From positions 398,888 to 462,887 of the forward strand of contig CAWAMR010000013.1 of NCBI GenBank assembly GCA_963783095.1: 64,000 bases of DNA, given 5' to 3'. The first letter of the stretch is position 1; each line of letters starts with the position of its first letter. The DNA is from CAWAMR01 sp963783095. GTDB taxonomy: Bacteria > Planctomycetota > Planctomycetia > Gemmatales > Gemmataceae. Below, in pieces: positions 36,091 to 44,753 of this stretch. Made by a program: the position numbers and the translations under genes. Below the pieces are notes generated by a model that ran no database searches, had not been told where the DNA came from, and saw only the letters and a list, made by a program, of their open reading frames with translations.

Positions 36091-37345
36091 ATGAACGGAA
36101 TCGAGCCGGCAACGACAAAAAGTCTTCGTGTGTTGTTCGTGTGCTTTGCGGACAGTTCTCATTCCCATTCGTGGATGGATCTGCTGGCAAACTCCAATAT
36201 CCAGGCACGAGCGTTTGCAGTCATGGTCCTGGGCGATGGATTGTTGGGCGGGATGTACGATCCGCAGCCCTGGAATCAGCCCATGTATGTCTGTGTTCCT
36301 CCCAAGGTACATCGTCCCGGAGGCATGGTTCGCTCGCTCTTCCCGGATTTGCCAGGAATGCGCCGGCTCGGTGAGTGGGCGGATGCGCTGGAATCTCAAG
36401 GCAAAATACCTCAAGCGGATCATCCAGCGGTGGAGACCACACATCGTTCACAGTCTGGCCGTCAAGCCGTCGGGAATTTTGACGTGGGAAGCGCTCCGTG
36501 AAATGCCTCGTGCCGCCCGGCCCAGGTGGATGGTTTCCGGCTGGGGCAGCGATCTGAATCTGGGCCTAGACATGCCGGAGGTTCGGGATCAACTGATCGA
36601 AGTTCTGCACCATTGCGATGGCTTCATTCCCGATTCTCGCCGCGACCTGGGCAAAGCGCTACGAGTCGGTCTCGACCCTGCAAAAGTGATGTCTTATGAG
36701 CCGATCCCCGGGCACGGAGGCTGCGATCCGAATGCCTTTCCCTTGCGTCGTGTCGATGTCCCCAACCGCGACGTGCTGCTGTTCATGAAGGCACTCGATA
36801 CCGGCGTCAACGACGTGGGCAAGGTGCTTCAGGCAATACAGAATATCGAGCCCCATTTATCCGGTTATGAAGTTCACCTGACCATCTGCTCGCCTGAGAC
36901 TCGAGCGATGGTGGAGAAACTTCCCATCTCGCTGCAAAAGCGTATGCATTGCCATCCCATGTTATCCGAACCGGACTTGAATCAGCTCTTGAGCCGGGCA
37001 CGAGTGGTCGTGGCTCCCTCGACCAGTGATGGGACGCCGGTCGCCATGCTCGATGCCATGGCGGTCGGCGCTGTGCCGCTGTTCTCTCCGATCGAATCGA
37101 TTACCGATTGGATCACGGATGGCGAGAATGGTTTGCTGGCCGAAGCGGGCGACGTGGACGGCATCAGTGCGGCCCTGCATCGAGCACTCACAGATGATGA
37201 ACTGTTCCGACGGGCGGCGATCCTCAATCGCGCGATCATCCTGAAACGCGCGAACCGCGACACGATTCGCGAGCAGATGCTCGCGTGCTATCGCAACTTC
37301 GTATCGGGTGTTTCCGTGCCGCACGGCCTGGCGCGCGCTGCGTGA
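36091..37345 (+). CDS. Glycosyltransferase family 4-like protein, one frameshift
   Basis: ATG 36091 follows GGAGGGA. The first ~105 residues (SLRVLFVCFADSSHSHSWMD) form an N-terminal Rossmann half. The frame changes near 36400 with a net extra base, and the rest continues RPHIVHSLAVKPSGILTWEAL. GWGSDLNLGLDMPEVRDQL and the nucleotide-sugar domain with LSRARVVVAPSTSDGTPVAMLDAM and GENGLLAEAGD then follow. This is the GT4 pattern (P-S-x-x-D-G-x-P-x-A-x-L-D/E-A-M). The joined protein is about 418 residues. It ends 28 bases before the convergent oxidoreductase gene. Confidence 0.85.
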
Positions 37346-37372
37346 TGGCGGTTCGGTTCTCCCGGCTTCCGA

Positions 37373-38482
37373 TCAAGAGACCGGCATCTCTTTTCCATAC
37401 ACGCGTGCCGATTTCAAGCACGCTTCGAGAACCATTTGCGTCTTCAAGGCAATTTCACCCCAGGTTGGATCGAGTTGTCCCGACGACACGACCTCGGCAA
37501 AGGTTCGGATCATGTTTGTTTCCTGGCAGTTTGGCGAACTGTTGCTGTATTCGTGAACGGAGAAGTGTCGGGGATGACTTTCCATGTTGAAATCGCAACC
37601 TTGAACATTGAGAGTTGGAGCGTTCGCCGCAAATCCCACCGAACTACCGAAAAACGGCACCACAAAATCCTCGACGTGGAGATGCCCCTTGGTTCCGCTG
37701 ACGTTCGCCCATTGATGGTTCTCGGTGATGAACGAGCAGTAGAAACCGGCGCTGACACCGGAAGGGAACAGTAACTCGCCGGAAAATTCGGTGGGCACAG
37801 GATCGCGGCTATCGGGTCTGCCATGTTGCGAAAGGATCCGTCCGGTAACCCGATTCGGCAGAACGCCTTTCATCGCCCAGAGCGAGAAACGGATGTTGTA
37901 CCAGCCCAGATCTCCCAGGCTGCCGAGCGGCTCCAGCTCGCTGCTAACCCGGATGTTTTGGGCCATGAATTCCGCCCGCGCCATGAAGCTGAATGAACTG
38001 GCAATGCGCCGAAGTTCGCCGATGGAGTGGTCGTCGTTCAACACCTGACGCAAAAGCGGGAGCCGGCGCGAGTGCATGAACATGACGCCATCCATGAACT
38101 GCACCTTGTGCTTCCGGCATGCTTCGAGCATGGTGCGAAGATCATCGCACGTGACGGCACAGGGCTTCTCGCAGAGAATGTGCTTGCCCGCCGCTGCGGC
38201 CCGAATGACCCACTCTTTGCGGATGCCGGTCGGCAATGGGATATAAACGGCGTCGATATCCTTGCGCTCCAGCAACTCCTCGTAACTTCCGCAGGCGATG
38301 GGACTCGGTTTGAATGCTACGACCGATTGGCATTCGTCGATAAACTTCTGCGATCGGCCGGCGTCCCGACTGGCAACGGCGACCAGTGTGGAATTACCCG
38401 AATTGTGGATGGCTTTCCAGTTTTTGCGAGCAATGTTCGCGGTGCCCAGTATTCCCCAGCGGCAAGGTGGATGTGGCTGCAT
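37373..38482 (-). CDS. Gfo/Idh/MocA family NAD(P)-dependent oxidoreductase
   Basis: The 369-residue protein begins RWGILGTANIARKNWKAI, a G-x-G-x-x-A-type dinucleotide-binding turn. The motif AAGKHILCEKPCAV contains the family catalytic-type Lys in E-K-P. The C-terminal alpha/beta domain contains GSLGDLGWYNIRFSLWAMKG, with the D-x-G-x-Y-x-x-x element, and GTKGHLHVEDFVVPF. Members oxidise or epimerise sugars and inositols; planctomycetes carry many. The substrate is unknown, but the position facing the glycosyltransferase cluster suggests sugar metabolism. Confidence 0.92.
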   Translation of the reverse strand: MQPHPPCRWGILGTANIARKNWKAIHNSGNSTLVAVASRDAGRSQKFIDECQSVVAFKPSPIACGSYEELLERKDIDAVYIPLPTGIRKEWVIRAAAAGKHILCEKPCAVTCDDLRTMLEACRKHKVQFMDGVMFMHSRRLPLLRQVLNDDHSIGELRRIASSFSFMARAEFMAQNIRVSSELEPLGSLGDLGWYNIRFSLWAMKGVLPNRVTGRILSQHGRPDSRDPVPTEFSGELLFPSGVSAGFYCSFITENHQWANVSGTKGHLHVEDFVVPFFGSSVGFAANAPTLNVQGCDFNMESHPRHFSVHEYSNSSPNCQETNMIRTFAEVVSSGQLDPTWGEIALKTQMVLEACLKSARVYGKEMPVS

Positions 38483-38748
38483 GGTACGGAACTTTCATGG
38501 TGTTAAGTGAAGGAGAGAAGAAGCATACCTGAAATTTATGGAGCGTGTTTCGAGCTGCCCACCTCGTTCCCCGGACTATACGCCGCGCATTCAAGCTTGC
38601 CTCACAATCCTGGAAAATCTTCAGGCTTCATCTTACCTTAAGGTTGTATCGCTATGCTCATAACGTGAAGAGATTTTTCGTGAAGAGATTTTGACTCGAC
38701 TCTAAATCTTTCCTATTACGATTCTTGCACCCTCACAGGAGAAACTGA

Positions 38749-39165
38749 ATGAAGCGAGTTTACCTCGGTTTATCGGCATTCATGGCTACCATGATGATTG
38801 TCGTGTCGGCAGCCTCGCAACCGCCTGAAGGAAAAGAGAAAAAAGGCCCGCCCGACTTCAAGAAAGACGGGCCACGCGGCTTTCAGATGGGCAAAGTATT
38901 ACCTTCCTTTGTGCGCGACGAATTGGATCTCACCGATGAGCAGCAGAAGCAAATTGACAGTCTTGAAAGGGATGTGAAATCAAAACTTTCCAAGATTCTG
39001 ACCGCAGCCCAAATTCAGAAACTCCAAACGATGCGTCCAAAGGGCCCGCCCGATTTCAAGAAAGGCCCACCCGATTTCAAGAAAGGCCCGCCCGATGGTA
39101 AGGATGGACCTCCCGACGGTAAGGGGAAAAAAGATTTCCCCTTCAAGAAAGACAAGGATGACTGA
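38749..39165 (+). CDS. CpxP/Spy-like secreted protein with GPPDFKK repeats
   Basis: The 138-residue protein has a signal peptide (MKRVYLGLSAFMATMMIVVSAASQ). A short helical domain follows with LPSFVRDELDLTDEQQKQID and LSKILTAAQIQKL. This L-T-x-E-Q-x-x-x-(I/L) plus L-T-x-x-Q pattern is typical of Spy/CpxP-like periplasmic chaperones or accessory sensors. Flanking and C-terminal tracts are low-complexity: GPPDFKK units (three copies), GPPDGKD/GK units and a KKDFPFKKDKDD end. It lies 148 bases before a response-regulator and kinase pair in the same direction. In the Cpx system the CpxP protein restrains its kinase. Confidence 0.7.
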   Translation: MKRVYLGLSAFMATMMIVVSAASQPPEGKEKKGPPDFKKDGPRGFQMGKVLPSFVRDELDLTDEQQKQIDSLERDVKSKLSKILTAAQIQKLQTMRPKGPPDFKKGPPDFKKGPPDGKDGPPDGKGKKDFPFKKDKDD

Positions 39166-39313
39166 CCGTTCCCAAAGCAAATGATGTGTGATCTTGAGGG
39201 AGGGTGGATTCCCTCAACTGTACTCCTCACGCAAAGCGTGAGAAGTACAGACCCAACCCGCCACACAGCGCCAGATGATTGGAATCCCATTTTCACTTTT
39301 TCCCTGCCAACCG

Positions 39314-39967
39314 ATGCGAGTTCTTGTCGTCGAAGATGAACCCGAACTGATCAGCATTCTTAGCAAGGGATTGCGCGAAGACGGCTATGCCGTGGATGAA
39401 GCGGGCGATGGTCAAGAGGGTTTATATAAGGCCGTTACCTGGGAATACGATGCGATTATTCTCGACTTGATGTTGCCGAAGCTGGATGGTTGGAATGTAT
39501 TGACCCAGCTTCGACACAAGCGAAAAACTCCCGTTTTGATCCTGACCGCACGAGACGCGATCAACGATCGCATTCGCGGTCTCGATGTCGGTGCCGATGA
39601 TTATCTGGTTAAGCCATTCGACTTCCAGGAACTTCGCGCCCGGCTGCGAGCGTTGATCCGCCGCGGACTCGGTCAGGCATCTCCGCTACTTGCGATCCAG
39701 GGGATTGAGATCGATACACGCTCTCGAAAAGTGAGTTGCAATGGCGCAGAAGTCGTCCTGACCGCGCGCGAATACTCCATCCTCGAATTGCTCGCGCTTC
39801 GGCAAGGGCAGGTGATTAGCCGAACCGAGATTTATGAACATATCTTCGATGAGAAAGACGACACGATCTCCAATCTGCTCGACGTTCATATCTCGAATAT
39901 TCGGAAAAAACTCGGAAAGAACCTGATAACGACCCGTCGGGGCCAAGGGTACGTGATCGATGGTTAA
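39314..39967 (+). CDS. OmpR-family response regulator
   Basis: The 217-residue protein has a receiver domain, MRVLVVEDEPELI with the acidic pair, DLMLPKLDGWN with the phospho-acceptor Asp, TARD and KPFDF. A winged-helix DNA-binding domain follows, ending DVHISNIRKKLGKNLITTRRGQGYVI. ATG 39314 gives the normal start; an in-frame ATG at 39275 adds 13 residues without conservation. Its stop overlaps the start of the kinase gene by eight bases. It resembles CopR/CusR-type regulators in the short linker and the RRGLGQ region, but the signal is unknown. Confidence 0.92.
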   Translation: MRVLVVEDEPELISILSKGLREDGYAVDEAGDGQEGLYKAVTWEYDAIILDLMLPKLDGWNVLTQLRHKRKTPVLILTARDAINDRIRGLDVGADDYLVKPFDFQELRARLRALIRRGLGQASPLLAIQGIEIDTRSRKVSCNGAEVVLTAREYSILELLALRQGQVISRTEIYEHIFDEKDDTISNLLDVHISNIRKKLGKNLITTRRGQGYVIDG

Positions 39968-41469
39968 ATCGATTCGAGGCCGGCTCCAACTCTGGTATGC
40001 TCTGGTTCTGATCCTCGTGATATCGGGGTTCGCCGGGATCTTGTACTTTCGCGCGCGAGCAGCAGTATACCGGGAAATCGATGCGCAGTTGGAAGGCTCC
40101 GCCCAGTATCTGGAAGCCACCTTGCGCGGTTTCCCACCTCACGAACTGGAATGGGCTCATTCTGAACCTCCGTTTCCATTTCCGAAGAAAGGCGGCAAGG
40201 ATGGCTCCTCTCCGCCACCGAAAGGCGGCAAAGATGGCGGCCCGGGCCGCCTCCCATGCGAAGGACGCGCGAGCAGCTTCAAGCGGAACTGACCTTCCCG
40301 TCGGATTTGGATTCACCCTCAAAAAGGTTCGACCAATCCAAACTCTATTTCGGAGTTTGGCGCGGGGATGGAAGTCTCCTCAAGTCGGTTGAACTTCCAT
40401 CCGATGCGCCTCGCCCCGAACGCGCTCTGCTTACCCGGTCATCACCGACTCATGTGATTCAGCGCGGCGAATTCCGCGAAGTAACGCTTCATGGCCCCCG
40501 CAATACAACGGTTCTGGTGGGAAGATCGACTCGCCGTGAGGAAGCAGAAATACGAGCGATGGCCTGGCAACTCGCCGGAGTCGGTTTGGGTGTGCTGAGT
40601 TTTGGATTGCTGGGGGGATGGTGGATTTCATCCCGTATCTTTCGGCCGATCGCAGCGATGGCGGCTACAGCATCGAAAATCTCGGCCACCGAGATGTCCG
40701 GTCGAATTGACTCTGAAAATGCGGATGTCGAACTTGCGGAACTGGCCGATGTTCTGAACGCCACCTTTGACCGTCTCCAAGAAGCCTTCGAGCGACAAGC
40801 CCAGTTTACCGCCGATGCATCCCACGAGCTGCGCACGCCCCTGGCAATCATCCGATCCCATGCGCAGCTGGCGCTCGAACGGCCTCGACCGCCGGAAGAA
40901 TATCGCCGGACCCTGGAAGCCTGCTTCGCGCAGCGTCGCGAATGACTTCGATCGTTGACGGGCTGCTGACTCTCGCTCGAATGGATGCCGGCTCATTCGG
41001 TTATCAGACACAACGCCTGAGACTCGATACCCTCGTGACAGAAGCAGTGAATTTATTGCAGCCTTTGGCAATGGCCCGAGAGATTACAATCTCTGCTAAA
41101 CTGTGTGAAGTTGAAGTCGAAGGTGATCCCAGTGCGTTGACGCAAGTGATTGCCAATCTGCTGAGTAATGCCATTCAGTACAACCGGCCTCAGGGGACTA
41201 TCGTCGTTCAGCTCCAGATTGCGGACACTTCCGCCCTTCTGAGGGTAAGCGATGCGGGTGCCGGCATCCCCGAAGAAGATCGGCCGCACATTTTTGAACG
41301 ATTCTACCGAGTCGACAAGGCGCGCTTCCGCGCTTTGGGCGGAACCGGTCTGGGGCTTGCGATCAGCAAAAAGATCGTCGAGTCGCAAGGCGGCACCATT
41401 GGTTTTGAGTCGAAGGTTCAGGAAGGTTCTACCTTTTGGGTGCGCTTGCCCTGTCTTGGACCTGAATGA
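39960..41469 (+). CDS. Sensor histidine kinase, two frameshifts
   Basis: The kinase partner of the preceding regulator is read in three frames. 39960-~40250: first membrane helix LQLWYALVLILVISGFAG and an extracytoplasmic segment with the low-complexity PFPKKGGKDGSSPPPKGGKD. ~40256-40930: the second membrane helix (LAGVGLGVLSFGLLGGWWIS), HAMP, and HisKA with the phospho-acceptor His in ASHELRTPLAIIRSH. ~40940-41469: LLTLARMDAG, then NLLSNAIQYN, VSDAGAGIPEEDRPHIFERFYRVD and GTGLGLAISKKI. Both frame changes have the sign of a single missing base, for example CGCGCAGCGTCGCGAATG can be read through as RAASRM. All catalytic boxes are intact. Confidence 0.85.
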
Positions 41470-41599
41470 TGCCAATTCCTTTGAAATTCGCCCTTTCAGT
41501 CTTCTTGGACAGATCGTAAGAAATTCACCAACCTCTCCGATCTTCCCGAGTTATTTACTTCCGACATACTGAACTGGGTATTGCATCCCTGGAGTTGCC

Positions 41600-43267
41600 A
41601 TGTCTTTCGCAGAACCCATCGACTCTCGCGTTACATCGGTTACGCGCCGACATCTACTCAAAGCGCTGGCTGCCGTGGGCATTAGTAGCGAAGTGTTTCA
41701 GCGGGCTGTCGTCGCGCAAGCTGAAAAATCGTCGAAGATTACCGAGGAAATGATTCATCAGGCCGAATGGATCTCGGGGGTCAAACTATCGGAGGATGCG
41801 CGAAAATCGATCCTTGGAGCTGTGACTCGGGCCGTTCGGGATTTTGAAGCGATGCGCAAGATACCGTTGCCGAACTCGGTCCCTCCTGCACTTACTTTTG
41901 TTCCGGGTCCGTGGCTGTCTGCGCCGGACCTCCCGCCCAAGAATCGCGTTGAACCTATTCACAACGCGATTCCCAAACGTCCGGAATCGGAGGAAGATCT
42001 CGCCTATTTGCCCGTGACCGCACTATCTGCGCTGCTGCGTGCCAGGTTGATTTCCTCTGTGGAACTTACCAAGCTCTATCTCGCTCGTCTGAAAAAATTC
42101 GACTCTATTTTGAAATGCGTCGTCACCCTGACCGAAGAACTCGCCGTCAAGCAGGCGGAACGAGCCGATCAGGAAATCGCCGCGGGCCGTTATCGCGGGC
42201 CGCTGCACGGCATCCCCTGGGGAGCAAAGGATTTGATTTCCTATCCGGGGTACAAAACGACCTGGGGGGCTGCACCCTACAAGAGCCAGGAGCTGGACAC
42301 CAAGGCAACCGTGGCGCGAAAGCTGGAAGAAGCAGGCGCGGTTCTGGTCGCCAAGCTGACGCTGGGTGCCCTGGCGATGGGCGATATGTGGTTTGGCGGC
42401 ATGACTCGCAATCCCTGGAATATCGTGCAAGGATCGAGCGGCTCATCAGCAGGATCGGCATCCGCTGTCGTCGCCGGACTGGTCGGTTTTGCGATCGGCA
42501 GCGAAACCCTGGGAAGCATCGTGTCTCCCTGTACCCGCTGCGGTGCGACGGGACTTCGACCCACCTTCGGCCGGGTTAGCCGATTCGGGTGCATGACCCT
42601 CGCGTGGACGATGGACAAACTGGGCCCCATTGCGCGATCGATCGAAGACTGCGCCTTGATTTTTGGAGCTATACACGGTGCCGATCCCCAGGACAGCGCC
42701 GCGGTCGACCGACCATTCTCATGGCCGCTTCGGCGCGATCTGCGCTCTCTCAAAGTCGGCTATGTCGAAGGGCGAAAGGATCGTCCGGAGTTGAAAGTGT
42801 TGCGCGAACTGGGAGTTCAACTCGTCCCGATCACCTTGCCGGAGAAATATCCGCTCTCAGCACTGATTACCATTCTTAACGTGGAAGCCGCGTGTGCTTT
42901 CGACGACCTGACTCGACGCGGAATTACGGAAGGACTGAATTCCTGGCCGACCACATTCCGAAGCGGACAGTTCGTGCCTGCGGTCGAGTATCTCCGAGCC
43001 AACCGCATTCGCACTTTGCTGATGCAGGATATGGCGAAGGTAATGGAACAGGTCGATCTCTATGTTGGGGGGGACGATTTGCTGATTACCAACCTCACCG
43101 GACACCCAACTGCGGTTCTGCCCGAAGCATTTCGAAAATCGGGCGATGCGATTCGGCCAACGGCGATCACATTCACAGGCCGGCTCTATGGAGAAACCGA
43201 ATTGCTGGCGGTGGCACATGCGTATCAGCAAGCCACCGGGGTTCATCTGAAACGACCACCTCTTTGA
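41600..43267 (+). CDS. Tat-exported amidase of the GatA / amidase-signature family
   Basis: The 555-residue protein has a twin-arginine signal near the start (TRRHLLKALAA, residues 15-25) and so is predicted to be exported folded. The amidase signature follows: catalytic Lys in GIPWGAKDLI and the Ser pair in the Gly/Ser loop VQGSSGSSAGSASAVVAG. GSETLGSIVSPCTRCGATGLRPT comes next and is characteristic of Ser-cisSer-Lys hydrolases. Its Gly/Ser loop differs slightly from the usual GSSGGSAAA. The C-terminal end is intact. A cytoplasmic transamidation role (GatA) is unlikely given the Tat signal; it may cleave amides or ureides outside the cytoplasm. The insertion element begins four bases after its stop. 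Confidence 0.9.
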   Translation: MSFAEPIDSRVTSVTRRHLLKALAAVGISSEVFQRAVVAQAEKSSKITEEMIHQAEWISGVKLSEDARKSILGAVTRAVRDFEAMRKIPLPNSVPPALTFVPGPWLSAPDLPPKNRVEPIHNAIPKRPESEEDLAYLPVTALSALLRARLISSVELTKLYLARLKKFDSILKCVVTLTEELAVKQAERADQEIAAGRYRGPLHGIPWGAKDLISYPGYKTTWGAAPYKSQELDTKATVARKLEEAGAVLVAKLTLGALAMGDMWFGGMTRNPWNIVQGSSGSSAGSASAVVAGLVGFAIGSETLGSIVSPCTRCGATGLRPTFGRVSRFGCMTLAWTMDKLGPIARSIEDCALIFGAIHGADPQDSAAVDRPFSWPLRRDLRSLKVGYVEGRKDRPELKVLRELGVQLVPITLPEKYPLSALITILNVEAACAFDDLTRRGITEGLNSWPTTFRSGQFVPAVEYLRANRIRTLLMQDMAKVMEQVDLYVGGDDLLITNLTGHPTAVLPEAFRKSGDAIRPTAITFTGRLYGETELLAVAHAYQQATGVHLKRPPL

Positions 43268-43270
43268 AAA

Positions 43271-44663
43271 ATGACAAGGTGACAAGGTGACACAGTAGTT
43301 GCAAATTTCTTGTTGGTCGAGGTTTTGGGCATGAAAAACGCATGGTTAGTCTTGATAAGGACTTACGATCTCTTAACAGGAGGTTACCATGCGTTTCATT
43401 CATTCTCGCTATTACGCGCGGCAATTACAAGATCGAACGACCGACTTGTTACTACGCCGCCTCCAACTGCCCGATTACTCCTCACACTGTACTGCAACCA
43501 CTTTGATCCGCTCCTTATTGCTGGCCGCAGTCGCTGCGGTTTCCATTGCGGCCGTTGTCACCCTGCGTTCCCGAAGACCCTCGCGCGAAACCTTGCGCAA
43601 GGCCGCATTAGCGACGTTGCCGGACTACGAGCACCTCCAACGTCTCATTCCCGAGTTGCTCCGTGCCGACTTGCCCCGTCGGATCCGTCGGCTGGCTCGC
43701 CGACAATGAGGTTCCAAGAAGCGTCGACGCTTTCCGATTGCCATCGACCTGCATGGCGAGGTCTATTACAAACGCAACCAGTCGCCGCCCGAACATGCCC
43801 GCAAGGGCAAACGGGTCGGAGGCACCAACTATGGCCATTGCTATGGCACCGCTTCCTTGTTGTTGAAGGGACAGTATTACATCATCGCTCTGACTCCTTA
43901 TCAACCACGCGAAGCTCTGGTCGAGGTTGTCAAACGACTGCTCCGTCAGACCCAAAAATGCGGTTTTTCCCCGAAATTCGTACTGTGCGACCGAGCCTTC
44001 TGGTCCGTCGCGGTGTTCCGGTATCTCAAACACGCTCACTATCCCTTCCTAACACCGGTGCTGTCGCGTGGCAAGAAGATCGATGCGCCAGGCGGTCCCA
44101 CAGGAACGCGAATTTTCTTCTACGATCACCCCCGTGGCCGCTACGCCTACCGCATGGAAAATCGAAAACGTCAGGGGGTTTGGCTGACCATCGTGGTCAG
44201 CCGCCATAATCGCGGTGGTCGGAAAGACCAACACGGTCGGTATGCTTGGGTCTATGCCATATGGGGCATGGCGATTTCAACCATTCAAGGCGTGGAGGAG
44301 TGTTACCGCCATCGCTTCCGGATCGAGTCGAGCTATCGATTGATGGAGGAAGCACGGGGACGAACCAGCAGTCGCAATGAAGGCTTGCGCTTGTGGTATA
44401 TTGTGCTGGCAGCGTTGATGGTGAATGCCTGGCTGGCCTTACGTTGGGAAATATCCCGTCAGAGATTGAAAGGAACCCACGACTGGTGTTGGCTAAACCA
44501 CATGGTGAAACTGTGCGCGTCACTGCTGGCGCAAGAAACGGACGACGAACCGAGAGGGACGCCCTCAATGCATGTGCCACTGCTACAATGACTTAAGGTG
44601 AAACGGGCGAAGTCGCAAGTTTTGCAACTACTGTGTCACTTTGTCACCTTGTCACCTTGTCAT
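43271..44663 (+). mobile_element. ISH3-like insertion sequence with octamer-repeat ends
   Basis: The left end 43271-43305 and the right end 44621-44663 are inverted copies. They read ATGACAAGGTGACAAGGTGACA, then CAGTAGTTGCAAA inward. The right end has one more unit (TGACAAAG) than the left. The only gene is a transposase of ISH3 type with an in-frame stop, so the element may be defective. I see no clear target duplication outside the ends: the left flank is CTCTTTGAAA and the right flank is CCTGCTAGCC. Confidence 0.75.
43389..44591 (+). pseudogene. ISH3-family transposase with in-frame TGA
   Basis: ATG 43389 follows AGGAGGTT. The first 106 residues (MRFIHSRYYARQLQDRTTDL) are N-terminal helices and end at TGA 43707-43709. 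The same frame continues without shift: KKRRRFPIAIDLHGEVYYKR, with the first catalytic Asp, then GTNYGHCYGTASLLLKGQYYIIAL and FVLCDRAFWSVAVFRYL, with the second Asp. GVEECYRHRFRIESSYRLMEEARGRTS, with the catalytic Glu, completes a DDE core. The full protein is about 400 residues, interrupted only by the one TGA, probably a Trp codon changed by a single base. Translation could restart internally, but a complete enzyme would need suppression. Confidence 0.8.
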
Positions 44664-44753
44664 CCTGCTAGCCGGATTCAAGTTGGGGGAACTTTGCGGC
44701 CGATACCGGATGTAAGGGAAATTCGGATTCTCCTGTCCGGGATCAGGTGACTC

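Noticed and set aside
43261..44670. Target-site duplication of the ISH3-like element
   Set aside because: The bases outside the inverted ends differ (CTCTTTGAAA and CCTGCTAGCC), so no direct repeat can be claimed.
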